Source of the DNA: JAJVID01 sp035714085
GTDB taxonomy: Bacteria > Acidobacteriota > Blastocatellia > RBC074
Assembly: GCA_035714085.1 (NCBI GenBank)
Contig: DASTMP010000005.1
Location: forward strand, 1-64,000
Direction of reading: 5' to 3'
DNA length: 64,000 bases
Position numbers and translations under genes: made by a program. Below, piece after piece: positions 35,941 through 45,800 of the stretch. The notes beneath the pieces are model-generated. The model searched no databases. It was given only the letters and a program-made list of their open reading frames with translations, and was not told the DNA's origin. Within the stretch, counting starts at the first letter, position 1. Each line of letters starts with the position of its first letter.

Positions 35941-37620
35941 TCATGGCTTGTGTGTTTTGTCTGATTGTGATGGGTCTTTCAGCTTTTCTTTCTCTGATTG
36001 TGATGGGTCTTTCAGCTTCTCTTTCTCGGCTTCGACGCTGAATCGTTTGTAATCTCCGTAGGTGATCGTCTGGTTGATGTTGAGCCCTTTGAGTAGCAAC
36101 ACGCGTACGCCCAGATTGATTTCGGCGCGCGTCGGCAGCCATATCTCCTGGTTGACGCGCTCCTGTTCGAGCGTAAAATTTGCGCCTTCTTTCAAAGAGG
36201 CCAGCATCCCCCCGCCGATCTTGTAAGCCTCGACCAGCCGCGCTTCGACGCGGGCGACCTGTTTGTCCTTCGGATCGATCCAGAGCGCCCCGGCCATTTT
36301 GCCGAATAACTTCTCATAGTTTTTTTTCGGCTTGTAACCTGGCAGCGGCTCGAAATCAAAAACGATCACGTCGCGCGAACGGAAGCGTTCGCGGCGCGGG
36401 TTGAGCAGCCTCGACGCTCGAAGCACGTCGGCGATCGACGGGCGCTCTTTGCGTTCGTCCTCTGAATCGCCATTGGGCGGATCACCATTGGGCGAATCGC
36501 CATTGGGATCGCGGTCTGTTTTGGCGTCGGGATTTTTAGACGCTTTCTGCGCAGCCTCGCGCTCCTTCCGTTCCTTTTCAGTCTCTTTCTTTTCGATTTC
36601 GCGTATGCGTTTCTCGACGTCCTTCTGCGCGTCGGCCGCTTCTTTCGGCGAGAGAGGCTTGCCGTTTCTGGCGACCAGTCGGCGGATGCGAGCGCCTTTA
36701 TAGAAGGTCAGCTCGAAGGTCTCGCTCTCCTTGGATTTCATCTGGCCGTTCGAATCGAGCTCGCGTTTGGTGATCGTCTCGGTGTAGGTATATTTCTCGA
36801 GCAAGCGGTCGATCTCGTCCTCGTTCTTCCCGACCTCATTCAACAACGCCGGAATGTCGGGCAGGGCTTCGCCTGACGTCTTCGGAAATTCAAAGGCGGC
36901 GCGATCTATCTGAGGGTTGTGGACAACCTGGTCCAACTTTATCTCGTATCGCTCATCGCCTTCGGCGCAGATGATCGAATGCGGCTCCATCAGGTTACCG
37001 ACGGGCCGGAAGTCGGAGTAATCGAGGACGCGCGCGATCTCCCCCGCCGGCGTCTCTTCGCGAACGAGCAATCCCGACGCGGCGTCGAAGTAGAGCTTGA
37101 TCTTGACGTTCTTGACCGTGGTCAAAATGACTGTGTTCGCAGGCTTACCCTGGACCGTCGTCTGTCCGCCGAAGGATAGCTTCGATCTCTCCTTCTTGTA
37201 GTCGAGCCATCGCGCGTTGCGGTAACGGGCTTCGGTCTGAAAGTCGCGACTCGCGTCGCCGGTCAACGTTCGCAGCCCGTCGCGCGAATCGCGCATCCAG
37301 GCCGATTTGCCGTTGTAGCCAATGCTCACCTCCACTCCGCGCAGATCGAACTCGCGGATGTAGAGGTCGGGCTGCGCCGCGGCGGCTCGATAGCCTCCTG
37401 AGGAGCCGTCCTTCAAGTCCGTGATCGTTCCCTTGATCCGCCACGACCTGATTTCGCGCAGCGCCTTCTCTCCCTTGCCGTTAGTCATGGCTTTGACGGC
37501 CTGTTTGATAATCTTGTCGGCGGATTGGGCCGATGCGCTCGCCGCGCTGAGCGCCACGAGGATGATCGAGATCGCGGCGCAAAGAGTCTGTTTCGCTATT
37601 GAAGATGCGGGTTGTTTCAT
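35941..37620 (-). CDS. Secreted RseB/LolA-like (outer-membrane lipoprotein-sorting fold) protein with charged linker
   Basis: 559 residues from the ATG at 37620 (MKQPASSIAKQ), which has AGGAG 12 bases upstream. A longer frame would begin in a dispersed inverted repeat (37639-37719) and is rejected. A signal peptide ends ASAQ. Two half-domains with a LolA/RseB-like pattern follow: SWRIKGTITDLKDG ... VSIGYNGKSAWMRD ... KLYFDAASGLLVREE ... VLDYSDFRPVGNLMEPHSI, and KFELTFYKG-like ELTFYKGARIRRL ... MAGALWIDPKDKQVARVEAR ... WLPTRAEINL. Between them is a Lys/Glu coiled linker with PNGD repeats. The end carries a 33-base tandem duplication (EKEKLKDPSQS twice). The next gene upstream is an S41 peptidase on the same strand. 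Role unknown; possibly lipid or peptide binding in the periplasm. Confidence 0.75.
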   Translation of the reverse strand: MKQPASSIAKQTLCAAISIILVALSAASASAQSADKIIKQAVKAMTNGKGEKALREIRSWRIKGTITDLKDGSSGGYRAAAAQPDLYIREFDLRGVEVSIGYNGKSAWMRDSRDGLRTLTGDASRDFQTEARYRNARWLDYKKERSKLSFGGQTTVQGKPANTVILTTVKNVKIKLYFDAASGLLVREETPAGEIARVLDYSDFRPVGNLMEPHSIICAEGDERYEIKLDQVVHNPQIDRAAFEFPKTSGEALPDIPALLNEVGKNEDEIDRLLEKYTYTETITKRELDSNGQMKSKESETFELTFYKGARIRRLVARNGKPLSPKEAADAQKDVEKRIREIEKKETEKERKEREAAQKASKNPDAKTDRDPNGDSPNGDPPNGDSEDERKERPSIADVLRASRLLNPRRERFRSRDVIVFDFEPLPGYKPKKNYEKLFGKMAGALWIDPKDKQVARVEARLVEAYKIGGGMLASLKEGANFTLEQERVNQEIWLPTRAEINLGVRVLLLKGLNINQTITYGDYKRFSVEAEKEKLKDPSQSEKEKLKDPSQSDKTHKP

Positions 37621-37638
37621 TGTTTCCTTCTCCTGCGG

Positions 37639-37719
37639 AAAATCAACTACGAAGAAACGAAGGACACGAAGGTTTTTCTGAGCTTCCTTCGCGTCCTTCG
37701 TTTCTTCGTAGTTGATTTT
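37639..37719. repeat. Inverted repeat with CGAAGGACACGAAGG words
   Basis: The arms 37639-37672 and 37686-37719 match in 33 of 34 positions around a 13-base loop. The arms hold the words ACGAAGAAACGAAGGA and CACGAAGG. It lies between the S41 peptidase stop (3 bases away) and the RseB-like gene ATG, and can be misread as an N-terminal extension of that gene. Confidence 0.9.
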
Positions 37720-37721
37720 CA

Positions 37722-40103
37722 TTACTTCCCGGTATTCTTCACGATCTCAAGCGCGCGTTCAAGTAACTCATCGCGTCCGGCGGCGATCGCGGCGCGGCTG
37801 CGCGCGACCGGCGCGGTGGGCAGGATGCCCACGCCATGATGTCGTGAGCCGTCGTGCTTGAGCACTTTCATACCCGTCCACACAACCCTGAAACCGCCCG
37901 GCAGTTGAAAGAAATTGACGTTGCCGTTTGTGCCGGCGGTAGGCGCGCCGACGATCTCGGCGAGTTTGTAATACTCGACAATGCCCAGGCAGGATTCGGC
38001 GTAACTGATCGCGCGTCCGTCTGTGATGAAGGCTTTCTTGGCTCTGAGGAAAGGCGCGCTCGGTGCGATTTGCCAGTTGCTTTTTCTGAACTTCATCTGC
38101 TGGCGGTCGGGCCGGCTGATCTCCGGAATGAGCCATTGCGCGCTCGTGAGCGGCTTGTCGCTGAGGCGCGAAAAGAAGTTGTTCGGATTGTTCAGGCGCG
38201 GATAGCCACGTAGATCGAAGATGATGCCTTTCGCCTGTTCCAGCTTCGGCAGCGCCTGATTGAAATCCGCGTCGGTAATTTGATCGAGGTTGAGATAAAA
38301 AATGCCCGGTTCGAGTTCCGAGAATTTGTCGCGCCGCTGCTCGTTGAAAAAGTCGAAGGATGTGTCACGTTTGACTGTGACCTTCACCCGCCTGGCGGGG
38401 GCGGTGAACGGCTCTATTTCAAATGTAACCGGCTCATATTTCGTTCCGGCGGCGAGTTCGACCAACGCGCGGAAGCGAATCCACTGCGGCGTCGCCCCCG
38501 AAATCAGCGCCTCTCGTTCCGCCAACGCCTGCGCGACTGGCTTGCCTTCAATCGTCAGTACTACATCTCCTGGCGCGACACCCTGCGCGGAATCTCTGAC
38601 CTGTGTCACCACAAGGCGCCCTTCGACCCAGTCCCACGCCACAGCCGGAATAAACTGCGGGTCGTCGTCTTGCTGATAAACGCGGCCATGACCGTCGCGC
38701 AGCGCGGCCACCAAACGCTTGAGCGTCTGTCCGAAAGCCCTGGCGTCCGGGTCGGTCGCCGCTCGTTGCAAAGTCTCTTTTAGCGCGGCGTTCCAATCGG
38801 TCTGCGCTACATCGAAGTAGGGATAAAAGTGCTGAAATACGTTCCAGGCCAGCGCGACGGCTCCAAGCCTCGTGGCGCGGTCGTTGGCGGAGAAACGAAT
38901 CGCAGTCGGTTGCGGCGCGGAGTCTTTCGGTTCCGCGTGCGCTTTCGGCAGCGTACCTTGCTCATCCGCATAGAGCGCAAGCGGAATCCGCGCGGCGAGT
39001 CCTCCGCCAAGGTCGGCCTGGAACGGCTCATCAGGGTTTGGCATTTGCTCGTCCGCCCTGGCTTCGGCCACGGACTTGCTTACGCGGTTGCTGTTATATA
39101 AGAAGTTCGTCCCCCCGCCGAATCCCAAGTGTCGCCATGCGACGACTTTGAGATTGTCCGTCGCCGCCGGCGCGGATGGTTTTGTCTCATCACTCTTTTG
39201 ATTGGTCGGCCCTCGATCGGCTGTAAAGACGTGAACTGTCGGGGCGATGGGATGAAAGAGCGCTTCGAGTTTTTGCGCCAATTCGGCGGAGTTTTTGGCG
39301 CCCTCCGCCGCCCGCATTCCCTCAATAGCAAAGGCGTCCCAGTAGGTCTTCGCCGCCTCATCGCTCGGATGAAAATGTCGCACGTAGCCGAGCAGTCGGG
39401 CAAAGGTCGTAATGTTCTCCAGCCCCCGAGCAGTCAGCGGTCGCGCGGCTTCTTCAACCCGTTTTTCCGCCGCGCCGACGATCTCCAAAGAGACGTCATC
39501 CATCCAGACCTTGCCGGCGCCGTAAAACCGCAAACCCAGAACAAGCCTCTCGGCGTCCTCTTCCACGTCGCCTATGATCTCGTAGTAAGCCCATTCACGC
39601 GCCAGGATTGGGTGATCACTCATATCGTCGAAAAAACCTCTGACCGTGCGGTTGTCCCGATTTTGGCGATCCACGCGCAGCCACAGCTGCGCCTTCGCGC
39701 CGGGGCCTGTCACGCTGGTACGCACCGCCGCGCGCAATCGAACGCGCTTGTTGCGAAACGCCGCGGCGTCAATGGATTGATCCAGAGCGCCTGGAGTCGG
39801 CGTGAATGCGCCAACTCTACTTTTGAAGACGAGGCAGTAGCGGCCGCTCTTCGGCTGTTCATCTGTCAACGCGGCGGCAAAGCCGTTCTGTTGCGAAAGC
39901 GGCTGTACTGACCAGCCTGATGGCATTTGCCCGACTTCGCCATCTTCAAAGCCGGGATTGACCAACGGCGTTTTAGGAGGATTGGTCTCGACAGCCCGTT
40001 CCTGGACCGAAGACCGATTGGCGCAATAGGTAGGCAAATCGGTAGGATAGACCAAAAAGCAGAACGACCAATACAACAAGATGAGAATTCTGGTTGAACT
40101 CAT
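37722..40103 (-). CDS. S41-family peptidase (tail-specific protease type) with N-terminal beta domain
   Basis: 793 residues. A hydrophobic signal is followed by a jelly-roll-like carbohydrate-binding-type domain (about 45-215: LVNPGFEDGEVGQMPSGWSV ... YYEIIGDVEEDAERLVLGLRF). A helical N-terminal S41 lobe, a PDZ domain (about 490-560: AVAWDWVEGRLVVTQVRD ... GVAPGDVVLTIEGKPV) and the catalytic domain complete it (IFYLNLDQI ... GIIFDLRGYP ... AFITDGRAISYAESCLGIVE). The Ser in GRAISYAES is where the S41 nucleophile lies, and AGTNG follows. The enzyme probably degrades periplasmic or cell-surface proteins. GGAGG lies 4 bases before the ATG. The gene downstream is the RseB-like protein, across a 101-base gap filled by an inverted repeat. 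Confidence 0.87.
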   Translation of the reverse strand: MSSTRILILLYWSFCFLVYPTDLPTYCANRSSVQERAVETNPPKTPLVNPGFEDGEVGQMPSGWSVQPLSQQNGFAAALTDEQPKSGRYCLVFKSRVGAFTPTPGALDQSIDAAAFRNKRVRLRAAVRTSVTGPGAKAQLWLRVDRQNRDNRTVRGFFDDMSDHPILAREWAYYEIIGDVEEDAERLVLGLRFYGAGKVWMDDVSLEIVGAAEKRVEEAARPLTARGLENITTFARLLGYVRHFHPSDEAAKTYWDAFAIEGMRAAEGAKNSAELAQKLEALFHPIAPTVHVFTADRGPTNQKSDETKPSAPAATDNLKVVAWRHLGFGGGTNFLYNSNRVSKSVAEARADEQMPNPDEPFQADLGGGLAARIPLALYADEQGTLPKAHAEPKDSAPQPTAIRFSANDRATRLGAVALAWNVFQHFYPYFDVAQTDWNAALKETLQRAATDPDARAFGQTLKRLVAALRDGHGRVYQQDDDPQFIPAVAWDWVEGRLVVTQVRDSAQGVAPGDVVLTIEGKPVAQALAEREALISGATPQWIRFRALVELAAGTKYEPVTFEIEPFTAPARRVKVTVKRDTSFDFFNEQRRDKFSELEPGIFYLNLDQITDADFNQALPKLEQAKGIIFDLRGYPRLNNPNNFFSRLSDKPLTSAQWLIPEISRPDRQQMKFRKSNWQIAPSAPFLRAKKAFITDGRAISYAESCLGIVEYYKLAEIVGAPTAGTNGNVNFFQLPGGFRVVWTGMKVLKHDGSRHHGVGILPTAPVARSRAAIAAGRDELLERALEIVKNTGK

Positions 40104-40132
40104 GCGACCTCCGTTGTCGGTGTTATTTCGCT

Positions 40133-40780
40133 TTACAATTCGTCAAGCGATACCAAATTCTGTTTGATCGCATAGATCACGGCTTGTGTTCTATGTGTAA
40201 GGCGCAGTTTTCCGAGGATGTTACTGATATGGGTTTTGACCGTTTCTTCACTGATGAAGAGAGCCCCGGCGATTTCGCGATTGGTAAACCCGCGGGCCAG
40301 GCTGCGCAGCACTTCCAATTCGCGTTCGGTCAGTTCATTCCCTGGCTCCTGCCCTCGCGCGAAATCCTGCAAGGCGTCTCCGGCCGCCGCCGGATCGATC
40401 ATTGACCTGCCTCCGGCCGCTGCGCGCACCGCCGCGAGCAGAATCTCCGGCTCAGCGTCTTTCCTCACATATCCGATCGCGCCTGCCCGCAACGCCCCGA
40501 TCATTCGGGCTTCATCAACCGAAGCAGTCAAAGCGACCACGTGTGTCCGAGGCGAGCGCTCACGAACTCTACGAGTGGCTTCTATGCCGTCCATTCCGCC
40601 TGGCATTAACAGATCCATGACCACGACTTCGGGCGCCCAGTGATCGAGGTTGAGCAACAACTCTTCGCCGTTGGCCGCAATCCCGACGATCTTGAGATCG
40701 GGGAAGGATTCGAGATAGCTCCGCACCCCGCGGCTGACCACGCGATGATCATCAACCAGAACTACGCGTATTTGATTCAT
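40133..40780 (-). CDS. NarL/LuxR-family response regulator
   Basis: 215 residues. The receiver domain has acidic D10/D11, the phospho-acceptor D56 in VVVMDLLMPGG, and K in GYVRKDAEPE. A LuxR-type helix-turn-helix follows at about 145-205: LTERELEVLRSLARGFTNREI then GALFISEETVKTHISNILGKL. It is on the same strand and downstream of a histidine kinase with the matching HisKA_3 type, so the two form a two-component pair. The kinase stop and this start are 81 bases apart, with a hairpin between them. AGGAG 9 bases upstream supports the ATG. Its target genes cannot be deduced. Confidence 0.95.
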   Translation of the reverse strand: MNQIRVVLVDDHRVVSRGVRSYLESFPDLKIVGIAANGEELLLNLDHWAPEVVVMDLLMPGGMDGIEATRRVRERSPRTHVVALTASVDEARMIGALRAGAIGYVRKDAEPEILLAAVRAAAGGRSMIDPAAAGDALQDFARGQEPGNELTERELEVLRSLARGFTNREIAGALFISEETVKTHISNILGKLRLTHRTQAVIYAIKQNLVSLDEL

Positions 40781-40808
40781 TGTTGTCGCTCCTGCGGAAA
40801 ACCCACGT

Positions 40809-40848
40809 AGTGACGAATTTATGCGACGTAACGAATAAATTCGTCACT
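40809..40848. repeat. Perfect 14-base hairpin between kinase and regulator genes
   Basis: AGTGACGAATTTAT at 40809-40822 and its exact complement at 40835-40848 flank a 12-base loop. It lies between the stop of the kinase gene (40862) and the start of the regulator (40780), so it may lower regulator expression or protect the mRNA. Confidence 0.75.
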
Positions 40849-40861
40849 CCATGCCGCCTGT

Positions 40862-42538
40862 TCACTTCCGGCGCCGCGACCAGGCAAGATAACCGAGATA
40901 TAGAAGCAGGGACGCTGGCATTCCCAACGACTGTAACCCCCTTCCGGCCAATACGGCGAGCGTTATGATGAGAGTCGCAGCCAGTAAGACGATCCATGTT
41001 TGCTTCTGCATTTGTTCCACGCCACGGCGAAAATCCTGCGGGGTGAGCTTCCCCCTTAGTTCTTCCATGAGGCGATGGATGCGGACGCCTACAAAAAATA
41101 GCGCGCCGCCGAAGAGTGAGACCCAAAGGTTCTTTTGCGGAAAATGCAGCGCAATTTTCCAGTTGGCTCCCCAAAAGGCGAAAGCCGCTAAAATGAAGAG
41201 CCCTCGCTGATAGCCGGACCTGGCCAGTATCAATGACCTCTTCAATGGCGCATTTTTCATCACCCTCATTTTTTCCAGGAAACGTACTTCGTCCCACAAG
41301 CGCGGGAGGATGAACGAGGCCGCAGGAACAAGGAGGAGCAATCCAAAGTAGTGCGGCTGCCCTCGATTAAGTAGTCCCATGATAAAAATGATCGCGAGCC
41401 CCGCGGCAAGATTGACGTTGGATTGTCGTTCGAATTTATCGAGCTCCGGCAAACTCATAGGAATCCGCACGGTCAGGCTCGCGCCTTGGCCTGGGGCGCT
41501 TTCGATCCGAACTGTTCCGCCGATCTCGGCGACCCGCAATTTGATGTTGGCCAGCCCCATCCCCGGATTTGATTGGGCCGTGTCATAGCCGGCGCCGTCG
41601 TCCTGAATGTTGAGCCAGAGCACGGGTTTTTCCTCCTCACTCTGTTGATAGAGCCTGAGGCGGGCATTTTCGGCCCGGGCGTGGCGAGCGATGTTGTTCA
41701 ACCCTTCTTGCGCAATGCGAAAGATCGCCTCTTGCGCTCCGGGCGCCAAAATCTCGTTATCCGGGAGTTCCCCGAATTCGGCGGTGACCATCGCTCCGCT
41801 GCGGTATTGCAAAGCCTCGCACTGTTTCCGCAATGCTTCGATCAAACCGACATTTTCAAGCGGGGCAGGGCGCAAATGTTGAAGCATGGCCTCCATCTCA
41901 GCCATCGCCTCCCGCGCTGCGCCACGGACATCCGCGAGCGCCAGCCGCGCGCCTTCCGGGTCGCTTTCCCACCGGGCCTGGGTAGTCGCGGCGCTAACAT
42001 TGATGCTGAAAATTTGCTGCTTGATCGAATCGTGCAGGTCGCGGGCCAGGCGATTGCGTTCTTGCTGAGCCGCCGCCTCGCTTAATTGCCTGATCCATTC
42101 TCGGCGGAGCTTCGTTGGGGAGTCGAACGGAACCGCTCTGAACTCCCAAAATAACAGGTATCCGAACCCGCAAATGATTAACGAGATAAGCGAAATGAAA
42201 AACCAGGCTCCGGTAGCTTCCCAGATCTCCATTTGCTGAATCACGGCAACGATCAACATAAACTGCCCGCCCGCGAAAAAAGCGCGCGTCACATTCCGCT
42301 GATCTTCAATTCGCTCCAGGTTCCGCGTCGTCCAGGCGATTATCCCGATCAATACCAGCGCGGTTCCGAACATATGCCCGAAAGATAGCGCAATCCATTT
42401 GGGGTGAGACGGCATGGAAGGCTGAGGTAATTCGCCTTCATGGAAATGAGGGATCAAATCAGCCCCGCCAAAAACAAGCAGGATTCCCCAGAAAAACGCA
42501 AGCGCCGCGGTCACAGTCATAAAATCGCGATATTTCAT
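40862..42538 (-). CDS. Sensor histidine kinase (HisKA_3) with membrane segments on both sides of the kinase core
   Basis: 558 residues from the ATG at 42538 (MKYRDFMTVTAALAFF), chosen for AAGGAGG about 9 bases upstream; earlier in-frame starts lack this. Membrane helices lie at about 8-24, 54-70, 90-103 and 113-131. The phospho-acceptor H169 is in RLARDLHDSIKQQ (HisKA_3 type), followed by EAIFRIAQEGLNNIARHARA (N box) and IQDDGAGYD, GMGLANIKLRV (G boxes). Unusually, about 160 residues with at least four more hydrophobic helices follow the ATPase domain (LAAGLAIIFIMGLL, FGLLLLVPAASFI, GLFILAAFAFWGAN, LWVSLFGGALFFVGV, IVLLAATLIITLAVL). The partner is the NarL-type regulator downstream. The input signal is unknown. 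Confidence 0.9.
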   Translation of the reverse strand: MKYRDFMTVTAALAFFWGILLVFGGADLIPHFHEGELPQPSMPSHPKWIALSFGHMFGTALVLIGIIAWTTRNLERIEDQRNVTRAFFAGGQFMLIVAVIQQMEIWEATGAWFFISLISLIICGFGYLLFWEFRAVPFDSPTKLRREWIRQLSEAAAQQERNRLARDLHDSIKQQIFSINVSAATTQARWESDPEGARLALADVRGAAREAMAEMEAMLQHLRPAPLENVGLIEALRKQCEALQYRSGAMVTAEFGELPDNEILAPGAQEAIFRIAQEGLNNIARHARAENARLRLYQQSEEEKPVLWLNIQDDGAGYDTAQSNPGMGLANIKLRVAEIGGTVRIESAPGQGASLTVRIPMSLPELDKFERQSNVNLAAGLAIIFIMGLLNRGQPHYFGLLLLVPAASFILPRLWDEVRFLEKMRVMKNAPLKRSLILARSGYQRGLFILAAFAFWGANWKIALHFPQKNLWVSLFGGALFFVGVRIHRLMEELRGKLTPQDFRRGVEQMQKQTWIVLLAATLIITLAVLAGRGLQSLGMPASLLLYLGYLAWSRRRK

Positions 42539-42858
42539 AATGGTCGCCTCCTTCATCAAGCCGCCCTTGGCAATCTGCCCTTGACGAACTGCCTGAAGAT
42601 ACAAGAAAGGCGGCGCCGGCGCATCGCTCCCAGGAGCCAATTTGCCCTCCCCCAAAAGAGGGACATGTTCTGCGCAGCTGCGGCGCCTGCTGATATTGTT
42701 GTCACCGAAAAGCTCGGCGCCGCGTCTTAATCATTGACTTCGGAGCGTTCACCGTATTCTCATTCGCTCATGCAAAACCTAACGATCAAATCCCGGTTGC
42801 GTTAATCGGCAATCGGAATCTGTTTGGATCAAATTTCATTTCGGAAAGGATCCCCGCT
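42539..42858. other. Divergent intergenic region
   Basis: 320 bases lie between the histidine kinase start and the propeller exoprotein start. No gene, hairpin or clear promoter is seen. A small frame running into the kinase (residues ahead of MKYRDF) is explained by lack of an early stop. Confidence 0.5.
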
Positions 42859-45800
42859 ATGCGAAACACTCCACGTCTGGCGCGCGTCATCGCCATCTCA
42901 TGCCTTGTGCTTTACGGATTCTCGAATGTTTCGTCGCAAGCCCAACAGGCTCAACAAGGAGGCCAGCAAGCGCGCCCCACGCCGACGCCCATCAATCGAT
43001 CCGACGACCCGGTTTTGAAGAATTTCCGCTGGCGGTCGATTGGGCCGGCCAGTATGGGCGGGCGCATTGACGACATCACCGCCGTCGAGAGCAATCCTTA
43101 CGTGATCTACGTGGGCTTTGCGACCGGCGGCGTGTGGAAGACGATCAACAACGGCACGACCTGGGAGCCGATCTTCGACACCTACCAGACCTCTTCAATC
43201 GGTGACATCGCCGTATGCCAATCCGATCCGAACATCGTCTGGGTCGGAACGGGCGAGGCGAACAACCGCCAGAGCGCCAGTTTCGGCGACGGCGTTTATA
43301 AATCTACAGACGGCGGCAAGACCTTCACCGATGTCGGGTTGAAAGAGACGCAGACCATAGCGCGCATTGTCATTGACCCGAAAGACGCGAATACCGTCTA
43401 CATAGCCGCGCTCGGTCGCCTCTTCGGCCCAAACAAAGAACGAGGCGTCTACAAGACCACCGACGGTGGCAAGACGTGGACCAACGTCAAGTTTATTGAC
43501 GCTGACACCGGCTTCACCGACATCGTAATCGATCCGGTTGACACAAAGACGCTTTACGCCGCGTCTTACCAGCGTCGCCGCACGTCCTGGGGGTTCAACG
43601 GCGGCGGCCCTGGTAGCGCCATCTGGAAGACGACCGACGCCGGCAAGACGTGGACGAAACTCCAGGGCAATGGTCTGCCGGAAGGCCTGATGGGTCGCAT
43701 CGGCCTCGACGTCGCGCGGTCGAATCCCAACGTCGTCTATGCGCAGATCGAGGTCGGCGCGAGCGGCGGCACGGGTGGTGGCGAAGAACAAACAGGAGGA
43801 GGCGGCGGAGGAGGAGGCGGCGGGTTTGGCGGCGGCGGTCAGCAGGCTCAGTCCAATCAACCGCCCGACCCAAAACATAGCGGCGTCTGGCGCTCGGATG
43901 ACAAGGGCAAGACCTGGCGCATCATGAGCAATAACAACAATCGTCCGATGTACTACAGCCAGATTCGCATTGACCCGAAGAACGACCAGATCGTCTACAC
44001 CTGCGGCGCGCCCTTCCACAAATCCACTGACGGCGGCAAGACGTTTCAGGTGGTTCAGGGCATCGCGCACAGTGATCACCACGCGTTGTGGATCAATCCG
44101 AATAACACCAACCAACTGCTCATAGGCAACGACGGTGGGTTGAATGTCAGTTACGACCAGGCCGCGACGTGGGAGTTCGTCAACAATATCACCGCGTCGC
44201 AGTTCTACGCGGTGGCGGCTGACATGCGAAAGCCATACTACGTTTGCGGCGGTCTGCAGGACAACGGCAGTTGGTGCGGCCCTAGCCAGACGCGCGCCTC
44301 CGGCGGCGGCGGTGGCGGTGGTGGCGGCGGCGGAGGAGGAGGCGGCGGCGGCATCATCAACGCCGACTGGTACCGCATCGGCGGCGGCGACGGTTTTTAT
44401 GTGCAGATCGACCCGACCGATTACGCGACGGTCTACGCCGAATCGCAGGGTGGCGCGATGCAGCGACACGATCTGAGGACGGGCCGCAGCGTTTCGATCC
44501 GCCCGCGCGCCGCACTGCGTCCTCGCGGGCCCGGTGCGGCTCGTGGGGGCGGGCAGGGAACGCCTCAACCCGGTCCTCCAGCAGGGGCCGCAGGGGCTGC
44601 GGGCGCCGGCGGAGAATCCGGCGAAGGGCAACAGCCCACGCAGGAACAGGCTCAGCAAATCCAGGCCGCGGGCGGTTTCGGATTCGGCGGCGCCAACCCG
44701 CTGCAAAGCAACATCGTTCCTGCGCCTCCAGCCGGCGAGCAGTACCGCTTCAACTGGGACACGCCGATCGCGCTCTCGCCGCACAATCCGCGCGTCATCT
44801 ACGTCGGGGCGAACAAGCTCTTCAAATCGCTCGACCGCGGCGACACCTGGACGGCGAGCGTCGATTTGACGAAGCAGATCGACCGCAGCAAACTGCCGAT
44901 TATGGGCGTCGACGGCAATAAGCCCATGGCGTCGAAGCACGATGGAACGTCCAATTACGGCAACATCATCACCATCGCTGAATCGCCCGTTCTGCCCGGC
45001 GCGCTCTGGGTCGGCACGGACGACGGCAACGTGCAGTTGAGCAAAGACGGCGGCGCGACATGGGTCAATGTGGCGAACAACATCAAGGGCGTCGACGGCA
45101 ATTATCAGGTCTCACGCGTCGAGCCTTCGCATTTCGACGCCGCGACCTGTTATGTTGCGATTGACAACCACCGCAACGACGATCTCAAGCCATACCTCTT
45201 CGTCACGCGTGATTACGGCGCGACCTGGGCCTCGGTCACGAACAACCTCCCGGTCGGGAACGTCAACGTCATTCGCGAGGACGCGAAGAACAAGAACCTG
45301 CTCTTCGTCGGAACCGAGTTCGGCGTATTCGTCTCGACGAACGGCGGCGCCGAGTGGAAGAAGTTCATGACCGGATTGCCGACCGTGCGCGTGGATGACC
45401 TGTTGATCCATCCGCGCGACAACGACCTCATCGCGGGCACGCATGGGCGCGGCGTCTGGATCGTCGACGACATCACACCGCTGCAGCAATTGGACGAGAA
45501 GACGCTTGCCGCCGACGCGCATCTCTTCGACGTTCGACCGGGAACCCAATGGCTCAACGACATAACGCTCGGCCGCTACGCGGGCGGGGCCAAGTACTTT
45601 CGTGGGGAGAACCCGCAGCCGGGAACGGCTATCAGTTATTACCTGAGATCGGCGCCGGGCGGCGATGTCAAGATCACGATCTCGGACGTCACCGGCAAGG
45701 TCGTTCGCAATCTGACCGCGACGAAAGAGGCCGGATTGAATCGCGTGATGTGGAACCTGCGCGGCGATCCGCCGCCTCGTCCCGGTGGAAGGTTCGGTCC

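Noticed and set aside
37621..37722. N-terminal extension of the RseB-like protein (KINYEETKDAKEAQKNL)
   Set aside because: It is encoded by the inverted repeat at 37639-37719; the internal ATG at 37620 has AGGAG and precedes a signal peptide.
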